DNA from: Pomacea canaliculata
Lineage: Eukaryota > Mollusca > Gastropoda > Architaenioglossa > Ampullariidae
Direction of reading: 5' to 3'
DNA length: 64,000 nt
Assembly (NCBI RefSeq): GCF_003073045.1
Contig: NC_037599.1
Location: 6,956,247 to 7,020,246, forward strand
Shown piece after piece: positions 26,601 through 40,100 of this stretch (the first letter of the stretch is position 1; each line of letters starts with the position of its first letter). Under the pieces are notes generated by a model. The model ran no database searches, was not told where the DNA came from, and saw only the letters and a program-made list of their open reading frames with translations. The position numbers were made by a program, and so were the translations under genes.

Positions 26601-29600
26601 TAGGAGAAACGGTCTAGAAGTAGTCAACTGCTACGTATACTTGGGTTTTGACTTTTATGACAACCAAGTTCCTTTCAAGGGGGCTAAACAGTTTGTGGAC
26701 AAAGGGAAAAAATGACATCTTTAATCTGTACACCATCAGATATGATATATGTGGAACTTGGCCGGTATCCACTCCTGTTATATGTGAACTAACAAATTCT
26801 GGCTCCGATTGACAAAAATGTCCATGGATTTTATATTTATAAGCAGGAAGAACAAACAACTAGTATAGTTTATACACAAATGTTTTCAGATGAGAAGGGA
26901 GATAAGCGAATTTCTTTTATGTGAAGTATGATTGATGCCCCCTGTCCATGTGTGTTGATGCTGCTCTGCATATGAAATGGGTTTCAAATCACGAAATCAT
27001 CACTAGGGAGTGGTCACTGCGTGTGCATCAGAGTTAAATATGTAGGTGGCAATGGGATGAGAGGGGATAAATGTGTGTGTGTGTGTGTGTTAGTTGTTTG
27101 TATTCATTACAGTCTGTGTATCATCTTATGAGGTTGTACCTAATGACCGTTTCTCCTATTGATACCACTCGTAATGCTCCTCCCTTAACTGTTCCACGGT
27201 CAGTGACAGCCAGTCACTCCCCAGTGTTCCTGTGTTGTGTACGTGTCAGTAACATGTCACTCCCCTGTTCCTGTCGCTAGAGGAACAACGTGCTGCAGAC
27301 GTTCCTCCGTGTGAATGAAGATGCGGAGCTTCGTATAGCCGCCTACCTGGCCGCCATGCAGTGTCCCACAGAAGGTGTCGTGCAGCAGGTGCGAGACGCT
27401 CTTCTGTCTGAGGAGGTGAACCAGGTCAGTAGAAATGTTTCCTCTGTGTGTGTGTGTGAATCAGACAGCCTTTGCCAAATCTAGGAGATGTAACAAACGT
27501 AGACATGCTAAAAAGACTTAAGGCTGCTACATTGTCTAGAGCCATGGCAAAACAATCTTTGTACTTTCAGGTGGGTTCGTTTGTGTGGACACACCTCACC
27601 AACCTGTTGGAAACCAGCAGCCCCGCGAAGCAGGCCATCCGAGACCTTTTGGAGAACGAGATTTTGCAGCGAGAGTTCAGCATGGACAGGCGGAAATACT
27701 CTCGTAACTACGAAGTCTCGTTCTTTAATGAGAAGTTCAACCTCGGAGGCGTTTACGAGAGCAACATCATCTGGTCGCCCAGTTCATTTGTTCCCCGGTG
27801 AGAAAGTGCACCAGTGCCAGTCTAACTAACTCACAAACACACATGCATCTCCCTTCCTTCAACAGACGGGATGAAAACACAAACAAAATAGAGAGTGGGC
27901 ATGGAGTTTAGCATGAAGGTACCAAAAGATTCCCAACTCTGACGCGGTGCATTTATTTATTTTTGATAACATTTTATGCCTTTTATTATTATTTAAGGTC
28001 AGCCATGATGAACTTGACTGTTGATCTCTTCGGACAATCCGTGAACCTTCTGGAGGTGGGAGGGCGTGTGCAGGGTCTGCAGTACCTGCTGGATTCCCTC
28101 CTGGGCTACAGAGGCAGGGATTGGAGACCTGAAGGGGGGTATGGCGTTTCCAAGGAAGTCAATGAGGAGAAAATGGCCACTGTGAAATCTACGGTAATAT
28201 AATAATGTCATGACTTCTGCCATTGCACAGTGTATGACATCTAACATAGTACAGTGGTATGATGTCAACAACTCAATGGTAGACACTTTGTACTGCAGTG
28301 CTATGAAAGGGAGTAATGACGTGGGTTGAGTATGAGGATGAAGACATTTGAGTCAGTGTGTGTGTGTGGATGGTAGAGGGATTCTCATACACATAAACAC
28401 GCACACACAGACAGATGACGTCTTCCAAGCTATTTTCGATCATTGACCTCTCCTCCCTCACCTGCAGTATGGAGGGGGCGTGAAAGAGGACTTGCGCGCG
28501 CAGCTGTACCTGCGGGTCTTCGGCAACGAGGTGGCGTACACCATGTTGGACAGGAGCAGCAGCAGCAATCTTGAACGGATGCGAGGCCCGGGGGGCAACC
28601 AATACTTCGAGGAGATCCTGCAGCGCCTGGCCAAGAACGAACAGTTCTCCTTCTCACACAGCGCCATGTTCCTGGACTCCACCCTGGTCATTCCCACAAG
28701 TGAGTGGATGTAATCACGTGACGATAGACTTGCTGTAAAGCTTATACTTTCCATGATCAAGATATCGTTACATTACATTCAGAATAATTTTTTTTCATTC
28801 CTCTGATTGTTTTATCCCATTATGATGGTATGTGAAGATCAAGTACTGAAAAACAGAAAAATACAAGTTGAAGAGAGAGTGTTGTGATGAAGATGCGTGT
28901 CTGTGTGTCTGGCCAGCTGTGGGACTGCCCCTCAACCTCACCTTGAATGGGTCTGCATCGGTGGAGCTGAAAGCGTCTGGCAAGATGGACTTTACTAAGA
29001 TTAAAGACAGGCAAAGAGCATTCGAAATCTCCGCTAGTCTACAACCCAGGTAACGACTTCATGAAGTTTTATCTCTACCATAAAACACTTGTGTCATCTT
29101 TTCATCACACATTTTCTTCAGTCATTCTTTGAGGGGTTAGGAGGAACTGGCATTGGACACAACAGCAGTTGACCCATTCAATTTCCTCATAATAAATAAA
29201 TGTACTGAGAGCTTGAATAAAAGTAAATAAAAGAGTAAATATGTATGTATAAAAGGAAGCCTTAATAATGATATTAATGATGGCGAAGATGTTAATAATC
29301 TTGTTCACAGCATTTACATGACCAGCAACATTACTTATCAAAGCTATCACAAATAATCTTTATAAATTGAAAAAAAACTTTCTCAGTTCATGTTTTTGTG
29401 CAGCAGAAGAGACGATTAAATTTACTTGCATTCGGGTGTTTAAAATACATTTAGGAATTAATATTTTTCTTTCTTTATTCTTCGTAGTGTGATATACTAG
29501 AATGTAACGAAATTCGTCTCCGATATCCCAGATTTTACGCTAAGTATAATGTCATTTTAATCTTGGTATATTGCAAAATCGTTCTGTCTGGACTGGAAAA

Positions 29601-31124
29601 TTATTATTTCAGGTTCTAAATATGAAATATGTTACTCAGCACTCGAAAGATAATACAGTAATATAGTTTTCACAAGAAAAAGAGGCTTTGTACATTATGT
29701 AATTCCAATATAAATCTTTCTCATACAATTCAGAGAATCATTTTTTCTATTCGCGTCAGATAAACATCTGTAACCTTGTATTAGGAAATCGTGAATGTAA
29801 ATTTACCCAGAATTGAGATAACTTTCAAAGCTTTTTCTCCATGAAGTGATATCGGACAATATTGGTTGGATTTTTTCCTGACGTTTTCTGTCCTCTGTGA
29901 CTAAGGTCTTGGGTTTCTTTCCTGACAGCGGGGCAGTAGAGGTTGTGGCAGCGATGAGCGTCGATGCCTTCCTGACGAAGGTTGGCCTTAGAATGACGTC
30001 CCGTCTTCACACCAGCACGGCGTTCCAGGGCCGCATGGACCTCGCCCGCGGACAGGTTTTCAGTCTGAACTTTGACTTCCCGAAGGACCAGCTAGAGATC
30101 CTCGACTTTCAGTAAGAGAGGCTACAGAAATTTGAAGATGAATTTCTCATTGATATCCTTGGGTTACGAAGACGTTCAACAAACTCTTATGATTAACTTA
30201 ATCAAAGTGTGACTTCTGTTTAAAATTTGATCTTATTTCATTTCTTAAAGATGCTGTTCTCTTTTACATTCTGTTTCACGAGCAACTGAATGAGTGATCC
30301 TTTTGTTCAGGTCCAAGTTTTTCATGATACATGACTCAAGCGTGAAGGAAGAGTCGCTTCTGGCAGAGAACCCAAAGACTGCGAGCTCCTGCACTGGTGA
30401 GAGTTTCTCGGAGCTGACGGGCATTGAAATGTGTGCAGCGGTCTCCATCCCCGACTGGGGACAGGTGCTAGATGCCCCATACTGCCCCTTCACGGGGGCC
30501 ATCTCTGCGTCTATCACGCTGAAGAAGAACGACCTACCCTCAGGGCACAGGCTGTTGGCAAAACAAGTACAGGTGAGATGACGCACTGTGCTGCATATTA
30601 TAGTCGGTTATACCTGTGTGTCTTTAATACTGTTCGAGTTGGAATCTCGTTACCGACGCACGTCAGCTTTTCATGGACTCGACAACAACACCAAAACCAA
30701 AGGTCCTTTCGACAAAAATGAGATTGCATTGTGATGAGCAATAATTTTGTTGTTATTTTTAATGTTATTTTTATTCATGCACCTCGATTGTTATGTCGCT
30801 TTTACGTACAATAATTACTTACAGACAAACTCATCTTCCATTGCCCAAGTATTGCTGGAGACACCGAACGCGAAAATGGACCGTGCTACGTCACTGAGCT
30901 ACAGCCTCAACTTCAAGGAGAAGACGTTAGAGGCTGGACTTTTGTCACCATGGAAAAAAGCAAATCTGAAATGTAGGAAACAGTTGATTTCATAGTAAAT
31001 AGTATTTGACATCGTTAATTGTCTTTGCTTTCGCTGTCAATTCACTAATTTAAAGTTTAAAACGCGATCTAGCATACTAGCTGTCTTATCATCACTACCA
31101 TTCCAATTCATCATCATCATCATC

Positions 31125-31161
<37 letters not shown>

Positions 31162-34100
31162 TCTTCTTCTTCTTCTTCTTCTTCTCACACATTTTCCTTT
31201 ACTGGATAAACGCACATGAGTCATTCAGAAACTGTCAAAATTCCCTAGTGGCTGGAGGAAACCAAGGAGATGATGAAGGCGTCAGGGGAGGTCACTCTCA
31301 CGGCTGACCAGAAGTATGGCGTGGTGCTGCATCTCATCAAGGAGCTGCGCGAGAAGAAGAACGAGGCGAGTGCCAAGCTGTCGCCCACCTTGACTGTGAC
31401 GTCACCGGAGGGCACGGTGGTCTTCTTCACGGGAAACGTGGACTACAAGCAGAACAAGCACCTCAAGGCGGGCCTGGAGCTGGAGATCAAAGACGTTCTC
31501 AGAAAACCCATCGCTACAGACTGTAAGCAAATGGTTTTGTTAACAATGAGCTAAGTACGATAATGAGTAACTAAAACTAGACCAGTGGTTTTTAACCGGG
31601 TTCGAATCGAACCCTAGGGGTTCGGTGAGTCGGTCTCAGGGGTTTGGCCCACCAGGAGGTCAAGACACACCCGCAATTCGTAATCATAACTTTTTGCTTA
31701 TTCTGTTACCCTCGTAAATAAAGATTCATCATTTTGTCGCTGAATCCTGTTTCAGTCTCCATCAGCATGCGCGATCGCAAAGGGAAGATGCGCTACAAAG
31801 TCGACTACAAGCTTGTGTCACAGTTCATCACGGTGAAGAGCTCCAGCCACATCTCCACCGACATCGGTCCGGCCAGGAAGAAGGGGGCCCTGGTCACTGC
31901 ACGCACCCACGTGGACTACACTGTGCACGCCATCTCCGTCATGCCACGTGACCAGCTGAAGCTGGGTCTGAAGGTCCACGACCGCAGCACCACGTCGCTT
32001 CAGAAGTACAGCTTCACCATGTGAGTACTCTTTAGTCCACATCCTGATGAAACAGTTGCATCATTCAGAGTGCAGTAGCATCGTGGCATTTAGTTTCACT
32101 AAAGATTTTTAATTTCTTAAGGAAAAAAGATAATATCTTTGCCTCTCCCTTCTTTCTCTCTTTCCCCTCCTCTACTGCCCTTGTAGTTCATGAATTGTTT
32201 TTGTTTCTTGTGGGGTCCAGTTCAAGCTCATTGAACTCACTACCAGGCTAGAAAAAAATTCAGCAAGTACTCTGTTTTTAGGTGTATAGGTAAAGGGAAT
32301 GGAGGGAGCGGGTAGCCGAGGGGTTAAACCATGTGCTTGTAAAAGCTCTTGTTGCGTAGGAATATGGATTCCAAGTCGTTCCCAGAAGCCAGTTTGCTGG
32401 TGAACGGTGAGGGCAGCTACAAGACCAGCCTGTCCAAGGTGGAAGTCAAGCTACGTCACGGAAAGAACGTCAAGCTTCTCAAGGACCAGACGAAAGAGAT
32501 GGCCATCACCGCCAGCGTCAGCCATAAAATCAAGGAGTCGGAAGCTCAGGTCGTCTTGACTATGCAGGCCAGCTACCCGGAGAAGGTAAAGACGGGTGTT
32601 GAGGATAGCAGGAGTGAATGAAAGCAAGCTTGTGCTGGTTAGCCTGTGAATGTCAGTCAAACTCGGTCGACAGGTAATGAAAACAAGAGAAGACAAAATA
32701 GAAGAGAGTGCTTTTCATGTTCGAAATTTGTACAACATCGTTCTTAAAACAGTGAGAGAAAATAACATCGGTAGGTGTGACTCAGGTCCGTGACGTCACT
32801 GAAGCTCACCTGTTATGTCACAGGACATCGACTACCACCTGAACGGTAAACACGAGCACAACAAGCAGATGGCTGAGCAGTACCTCACGGTGCGTTACGG
32901 CAAGGGTAACAGCGTCGTCTACCACTCTCGACTCGCCCAGACTCAGAAACAGCGGAACATCACCGTCGACCTCACCTACCCGGGCCGTGACGTCAAACTG
33001 AACGCCGATCCTCAGCCTCAAGGACGAGGTCAGTTTTTTAAATGAGCTTTCTGCAAAATGTTTCTTTTTGTCTTTCATTCTTCCATTTCTTATTGCTTCA
33101 TTTTTTCATTCATATTACTTCTTTATTTCTCCTATTCTTCATTATTTCTTCTGCTGTGGATAATTGATAGCAAACGTCGGTGAGAAGGTGGACAAAACAT
33201 TCTATTCTCGTTGCAGGCATCCAAACACTACGTTCTCTCAGGACTCGCACAGCTTCAGAAGGGGGAAAAAAACTCACTGGTGGTGTCTTTCAAACGCCCA
33301 ACCGAAAGCTCCATGGAGATGGTCAGCGACATCAACCTGCACAACCTCGGAACTGGGAAGCTGGACCTCGCGGGTAACTACGCTCTTCGCGGAATGCGCG
33401 GCAGAGGGTCGGTGCAGTGGGAAAAACGAAACTACAGCGTGGAATACACGTCGGACATCCAGCGAGGACGGTACGGCAAGTGGACCGTGGACTTTACGTG
33501 TCCAGAACGTAGGATCACGGGAAGGCTGGAAGGCGGCAGCGACAGAGCCAAGGCAGTGAAGAGGGCAATGGCAGATGTGCAGTGGGATGCTGACGCGGAT
33601 CCTACGCAGAAGGTCGGAGTGGCGGTGGAGATAGCTGACACTCTGCAGCCGGATGAGGTGAACATCGGCGGTATGGTGGAGATGTTCACACCACTGGAGG
33701 GCTACCAGCACTTGAAAGCGCAGTTGCAGTTCGAGAACAGCACGCGAAGGATAGCGTGCATCGCCGAGCTTGTACCGGGGCGCGACAACGACCAGGTCTC
33801 AGTCAAGTTCGACCTCCCACTACCTATCACCAAGAAAAGTTTTGGGCTGACCACTTGGGTCAAAACTCCATTCGACCCTGTCAGAATTCTCTCACTCGAG
33901 GCTTTGCACAACTTTGACGAAGCTGGGAAACTAGAGGAGTCCTTTGAGAGGAGATTTTAACCAACACTTCCTGGAAGTCAAGCTCTCTGGCGCCAGCAAA
34001 GGGGATCTTGTGCAGCGCCAATTTGAAGGATCTGCTTCGTTTGCCTCCAGCATCCCGCAAGTTGAGACCTACAAGCTTTCCTTCAACCATTATGACAATG

Positions 34101-37100
34101 GAATCAAGTACCTGACTCAAACACTGATGGACGCCAATGGAGACCAGTATTCCGTAAACATGGAGGCATCGTTCACGAAAAGTTCATGTTCAGGTAAGAA
34201 TGTCACCATATCATTTATATTGTCTTGTTAAACATTTTTTCTCTCTTTGTTTTTTACCTCTCCTATTATTTTCTATATTAGATTTATATTTTGTTATATT
34301 GTCTCTCAGACAACCATTCCTTACCCACCCCCCGCGTGCTCATATCTTCTTGTCTATGCGTCTATGTCCTTGTAATTTTGTGATTTGTTGTTGTCGTTCT
34401 TATGGACATTGGATTGCTTTTGCTTTCTTCTTGTTCCCAGGGGTGTGGAACGAGTGGTTTAAATATTCTTGCTGTCGTGCAATCCCGTCCATCATTCTCA
34501 CGTTCTATTCTGTAGTGAGAATACTTTACCATATTATCGTTAATTCTCAATATTTTGTTTCCAAAGATTTCCACAGATGGCTCCGTGACAATTCGAGTTC
34601 CACAGAGAGAGTGGCCTGCGACGTTGACATGGAAACACAAGAACTCACTACACGAGCTGAACACCACCCTCACCGCAACCGTGTCCCCGTCACAGACGGT
34701 CAAGCTGGGTGTGGGTGGCCTGTTCAATGCTGTTACTAAAACGTAAGACTTCTTCATGTTCAGCTATTTGTAGTTCTCATAGAAAGTGTGCTTTCCTTCT
34801 CTTTATCTGTCTTTACAACAGTCTATCAGTGAAAGACAAGAGCAGCTGGCAATAGTAGCTACGTATCGACTTGCACTGTGTGATTCAAAATTTTGACAAC
34901 GACCCTGATTAATCTTCTTTACTACCTTGCCTTTTGGATTCTTAGCTCTTCTTTCGACTGGGGGTGAGGGAGGATAGTTATGTTGTGATGGTGTCTCTGT
35001 AATATTTACATGTTTACTTTCAGTTCTCTAGACATTTGGTTTCTTTTGTTTATGCCTTGTAATATGCATGAGATTGAAATAGTTTTAAAGAAACTCAGCC
35101 CTGCTTGATTTCCTCGGTAGGGCGGACTGCGATGTAGCACTCAGTGGTCCGTGGGGAGAGAATGAGACAAATCACGTGACTGAACTTCACTTCCACAGAG
35201 AAGAGAGTAAGGAAATGATGAAAATGTCCGTGTCGCTGATGCTAAACAAAGACCAGTATACTCCTTCTCGGACGAAAACGAGTTGACCAAGACTGCCATC
35301 ACACGAAGGAGCAGTCTGTCCATGAGCAATCCTCAGATTCAAGTCCAGACCTTCATGAACGTCAAATTTGGAAAGTTTCCGATGTCGGCCACCGCGCATG
35401 CGCAGATCAACGGAGACAAGGTCCTGGATGTCAAGGGCGAAGTACGCAAGGAAAAAGAAGACACCTTCAACTCGCAACTTAATTTAGCTCTTACGCTTGA
35501 TGACGATGACAACCACCTGGTGGTTGTCCGTGCGAACCACGACAACAAGGGTCGCTGTGGGTCACGGATGGAAGCGCCACCTACAACAAGCGCAAGACTG
35601 TCAGCTTCAGGACGAGGATGGACCTGGAGGACTTCAGCACCATGTGGCTGTCAGTCGACTCTCCGTTTGAAGAAGCCAAGAAGATTGAAGTGGACTACAC
35701 TCACATGGGTGAGATAGAGCGGCAGTTCACGGGCCGATACAACCTGAAGGTCCTACCTCACTTTGACACCATCACCACTGAAGTTGTCCTGAGCAGCGGT
35801 GATGTCATCAGCAGCAAAATCCGCGTGGACACGCCCTTCAATGAGCTCAAGTACATCGAGGTCAACTGTCGCACCCTTGTAGATGACGGTCTGCGCCATT
35901 CCACAGTCGAACTGGATTATCACCCTAAGCAGATGTACAAGCTGGACACGGCTTACGTTTTGGATTTTCCCAAGAACGTGGATTTGGCATTTAACCTTAC
36001 CACTCCACATCCGGAACTTCCCTCCCTTGTCACCGAGGTAGGATTTAAATACACCGACTCTGACGTCACCGGCAAGGTGAGACTAATCGGCCCTAACACC
36101 AACTTTGAGGAGTTTGCAACAAGTTTCGGCCACCGCCGGAACGGCAACTCTTTATCAACAAGCATAGATGCAACAGTTCCCTCCCTAAGAAAGATGAATG
36201 GCAAAGCAGATCTCAGCTGGGAGAATGAGATAGACGGGACGATAAGCTTTGACAGCATAGGCCAGGGACAGGAACCCATGCAGATTCATACTGAGTCCAC
36301 CGTGGGTACACCTGGGAAGACTTCCGCACTAAAGCTGGTTTCCGCATGAACGGAGACAGATTGGAGTCCGAGATCGCCTACTCCAACAAAGACGGTAACA
36401 AAGGTCTGTTTATGCTGGCTACACCTGATCCTGATATTGACTACCTGAAGGCCACCTTTCTTCACCGTCTGAACGAGGACGACTACGAAGGAAGATGGAC
36501 GGTCCAGTATGGAGAAAACGCAAAACCCTATGAAGCTGGCATTAAGAGCACTTACTCCAACGACAAACTCGCTTTTGGTGTGGATCTGAAAACTCCTCAC
36601 ACCGAGGATTTCACTATTGATTTGGGATTTTCAAGTGGCAAGAAGATAGAAACAAAGGTGGCCTGCGTGTACGGAATGGATAAGGTTGACGCCTTGATGA
36701 AGTATAAAATCCTCGAAAACTCGTGGGATGTCGGTGGGGAGTTCGAATACCGTATCCAAGGTAAAGGCCGAGACATCGGCCTGACGTTTACAAGAGAAGG
36801 ACCTCTAAACGATTTGAGCCTTCTCTCTACCGGGAAATACATGGGCTCCAAGGTTCAAGTAGATGCTCGTTATAAGGACGTCGGAAAGAAGATTGGAGAG
36901 ATATCCGTGAAAACAACGTTTTGACAAATTCAATAACCTGGCGGCATCTTTTGAGCATAGGGGAGACACCGATCAGTTCGTTACCAAGGGAACGTTAAGA
37001 TATATGGACGGACAAGAAGCAGAGGGCAGCCTTGACTTTCAGAGAAGGGAATGGAAGAAGGTTAACATGACCGCCATTTTGAAACTTCCAATAGAAGATT

Positions 37101-40100
37101 ACAAAGACAATAAACTGACTTATGAACACATCAGGCGCAAGAGCGGTCTGTCGGCCCAGACGGTTTTAACTCTCGGCAAAGAAAACCCCATCTGTGGTGA
37201 AGTTCTTTTCCAAGGAGACTCGAAATTAACCGTGACCGTTAAAGGACCTTTCAAGGACTTTAACACTTTCGAGGCCAAGGGGTTGTTTGACGAGAAAACC
37301 AAGAGCTTCGATGGAGAGGCTTACCCTCACGCTCTAATCAGCCAGAAAAAGCCGCTGACTGCCACTTACCTGGTCAAGGCCGAGAACTGGCCGGTGATGA
37401 TCAACGTCAAGGCCCAGACACCCTTCCAGGATTGGGAAAACACAGAGCTGACTGTAACACACGATGGCGACCACAAGGCATTCACTACTATGTCCACGTT
37501 GAAGGCTTTGGCGGTGGGAACGGTCACCAGCGAGGCCAGCTGGACTTTCAACTCAGAATCCTCCTTCGAGGGCACGTGGAGTCTTACGAGTGGCGTCTCT
37601 GGTGCCGAGAACCTTAAGCTGGCCGTCAAGAACACCAAAGTCCGTGGTGAGTATCAATCCCAGGTGGAGGTCGGCTGGGAGCTGTTGAAAGCCATTCGTC
37701 TGCAAGGATCATTCTTGATGGGAGATGAGCAGAGCGACAACACCTATCAGGGCAGCGTTTCCATGACGACGCCCTTCAACAGTGTGCCGCAGGTCGGCAT
37801 TGCCTTAAGCCACACTTACGCTGATTCTGGGATCAAGGAAACCACTGTCGCTACCTACGACAACAGGAGATACTTCGACGCCGACTTTGAGTACCTCGTA
37901 GGCGACCGACGCGAGGGAAGACTTGAGGTCCGCGAGAGCCTCGACCCATGGAGTTCCTCGTAGGAGCCAGTATAGGCCAAACGACATGGAAGGAGATCTG
38001 AAACTCAACTGGGATAAAACTTCGCCAGAAATGAATATTCACCTCTCCGGAAAGTATAAAGATCAGACAGACGAGCTGGGAACCGACAAGGAGGTGAAAC
38101 TGGTGGCCGTCCATCCTGCCAGAACCATGGGCGTTGAGTATGTGCTGAAGAAGGCAGAGAAGGAGTTCCAGACCTACATGACTGTCACCTGGGATCGTGA
38201 AGCCGACGGAACTTTGGCCTACGACCTCCGCTACAACGACCGCAGCTCGCGTTACACGTGGTCCTACGACGCCCTGATGAAAGTGGCGGTGCCCATGCGC
38301 AGTGTGCAGGTAGAGGGCGCCTACAGCGACACGGGGCGAGTGAAAAACACGCGCACGGCCATCTTATGGGACGCTGACCGTGATAAAAACATGAAGGTGG
38401 GCATGAACGGAGCCTTACGACGTTCGCGGAGAAACAAGAAAGGTGCAGATGGGCTTGGAGCTGCCGTTCATTGACAAGGTGAGTGATGCTTCGTGGCGCG
38501 TGGATGGGCGAGTGAGAGAGAAAGTGAGTGAGTGATGACGACTGGCTCTCTCCCATCTTCACAGACTACGCAGGCACAGATACATCAAGTATATATACAT
38601 AAGACATGCACACATCAGTACATTGATTATTGTATTGCAACTGTTGCACGCGAACTAACCAGACCGCGTTGTCCTCCTTCTGTAGATGCTGTTGCTGTAA
38701 TGTGTTTCCTCTCATCGCTAGGAATATTCCCTGACGACAGAGACGACAGTCAACTCGGGTAACACCCTCCTGGACACCCGTACAGAGTTCTCGTACTCCA
38801 ACGACCCCAGACAGCTCCTCGTCCTCACCACGCGCTTCGATGACGTGTCCTTCGGGCGTGACGCCACCACCAATTACAGCTGTCCTTAGGCCTCGTTCAT
38901 CCAATGACGAACGTCGACATCCATATGACGTCACATGCGGGCTACTCAGATCGCCTCGGTTCCATGGCGACGAAGATTTTATACATGACAGCAGACAGGC
39001 AGAGGAAGAACTTAGAATTAAGAGGCCAGATAGATAAATTAAGGAAAAACATGGTACTGGAGGTAAGATATATATATATATCACATTATAGAGATTATAT
39101 ATATATACAGAGATTATATTATCACAATTATAGAGATTATAATATATATGTCACAATTATAGAGATTATATTATCACAATTTAACCATTTACAACAAAAC
39201 TTGATGCATGTCTTGTCGCTCGTTTTTCCATTGCGCAATGAATTACTTTGTGAACAGTTTTATTTTTATCTATACTGACCATTCACTAAACTTTTTGTTG
39301 TATAACTTCCTTTTAGCTGTATATGCTGCTGGCTTAGTTCACTCGTCAAGAATTGTTCTTTTCTGATGCTAGTTGAAATCCCCCTTCAAGAACCTGGCTT
39401 TGGAGGGAGATCTCATTGAAAGCGGCAACTACAACTTGAACTTGAGGACCAGAGAGGACGGGCTCCAGGGACAGGTTACTAGTGTCGTCATCAACCCGAC
39501 AGCAAGACTATGGACCTGACGTTCCATTACGACAAAGGCTAGTTCTCCATCCTTCTACCATCATCATCTCAACAGTGTACATTTTAATAATTAATCCAGT
39601 TCCTTAATTAAATTTTCGTTTCTTCCTTCGTATGTGTCTTGCAGTATTGTGTCTTGATGTCTGTCCGCGTCTTTATATGCAACCAGTGGATAAACATTAA
39701 GTATTCCTCAGTTTGTTGTGATCTGATGTTGAGATCAGTGCCCTCCTCTTGTGTACCTAATGATGCTGATGCTAACTTTCCCTTTCAGACGCCCCCCAGC
39801 ACGCAGTGAAGGTCTCCAGCTACATTATCAACGGCAACATGTTGCAGACGGAGGTCACACGTCTGTCCGGTGGTCAGCGCGTCAGCGAGACCCTCGTCAC
39901 CGTGCGCCTCAACTCTTCTCATGTCCTGCACACGCGCGTCAACTGGCGTCCCAGCATGCTCACCGACCTGCAGGTAAACCACTTGAGACTTACCTCTCCC
40001 TAATGAATGCTTCCAGTAAGATAACATTGTTTGTCTGTCAGGTTATTGGTTGGTCGGTTGGTCGGTTGGTCGATTTGGTCGGTTGCGATTGATCAACAAG

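Larger units (their letters stand above)
19470..27797 (+). other. Exons 2-13: N-terminal lipid transfer module (vitellogenin_N / LPD_N)
   Basis: Residues about 18-659. Exon 2 has the paired Cys (SSCASRCP) and exon 3 opens with FSYQTGRTYEYRYAAET, the typical start of the LPD_N beta-barrel. Exon 4 carries WALNIKRGVLTAFQNS, the conserved large-lipid-transfer-protein motif. Exons 7-13 code for the alpha-helical superhelix, with leucine-rich helices such as VLLTLRALGNIGRAE and RIAAYLAAMQCP. Exon 13 has the conserved SRNYEVSFFNEKFNLG turn into the beta-sheet module. In known family members this module binds and transfers lipid during particle assembly. Exon 4 needs one extra base near 22883 to stay in frame. 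Confidence 0.93.
31249..39973 (+). other. Exons 20-29: long beta-rich lipid-binding region
   Basis: Residues about 1044-3098. Alternating hydrophobic/polar strands of 20-30 residues recur throughout, as in the beta-belt of apolipoprotein B and apolipophorin I. Exon 26 (35121-38478) alone is 3.36 kb, whereas most other exons are 100-300 bases. Eleven or twelve of the 13-14 inferred one-base indels fall in this region. Apart from the stops they cause, there are no nonsense codons. In the family this region wraps the lipid core. Confidence 0.85.

Noticed and set aside
31107..31186. CRISPR-like or regular spaced repeats
   Set aside because: Simple CAT/TTC microsatellite; the genome is eukaryotic and no spaced direct repeats of CRISPR type were seen anywhere.
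33274..33711. 145-codon minus-strand frame opposite exon 24
   Set aside because: Antisense shadow of a GC-rich coding exon; no family motif.
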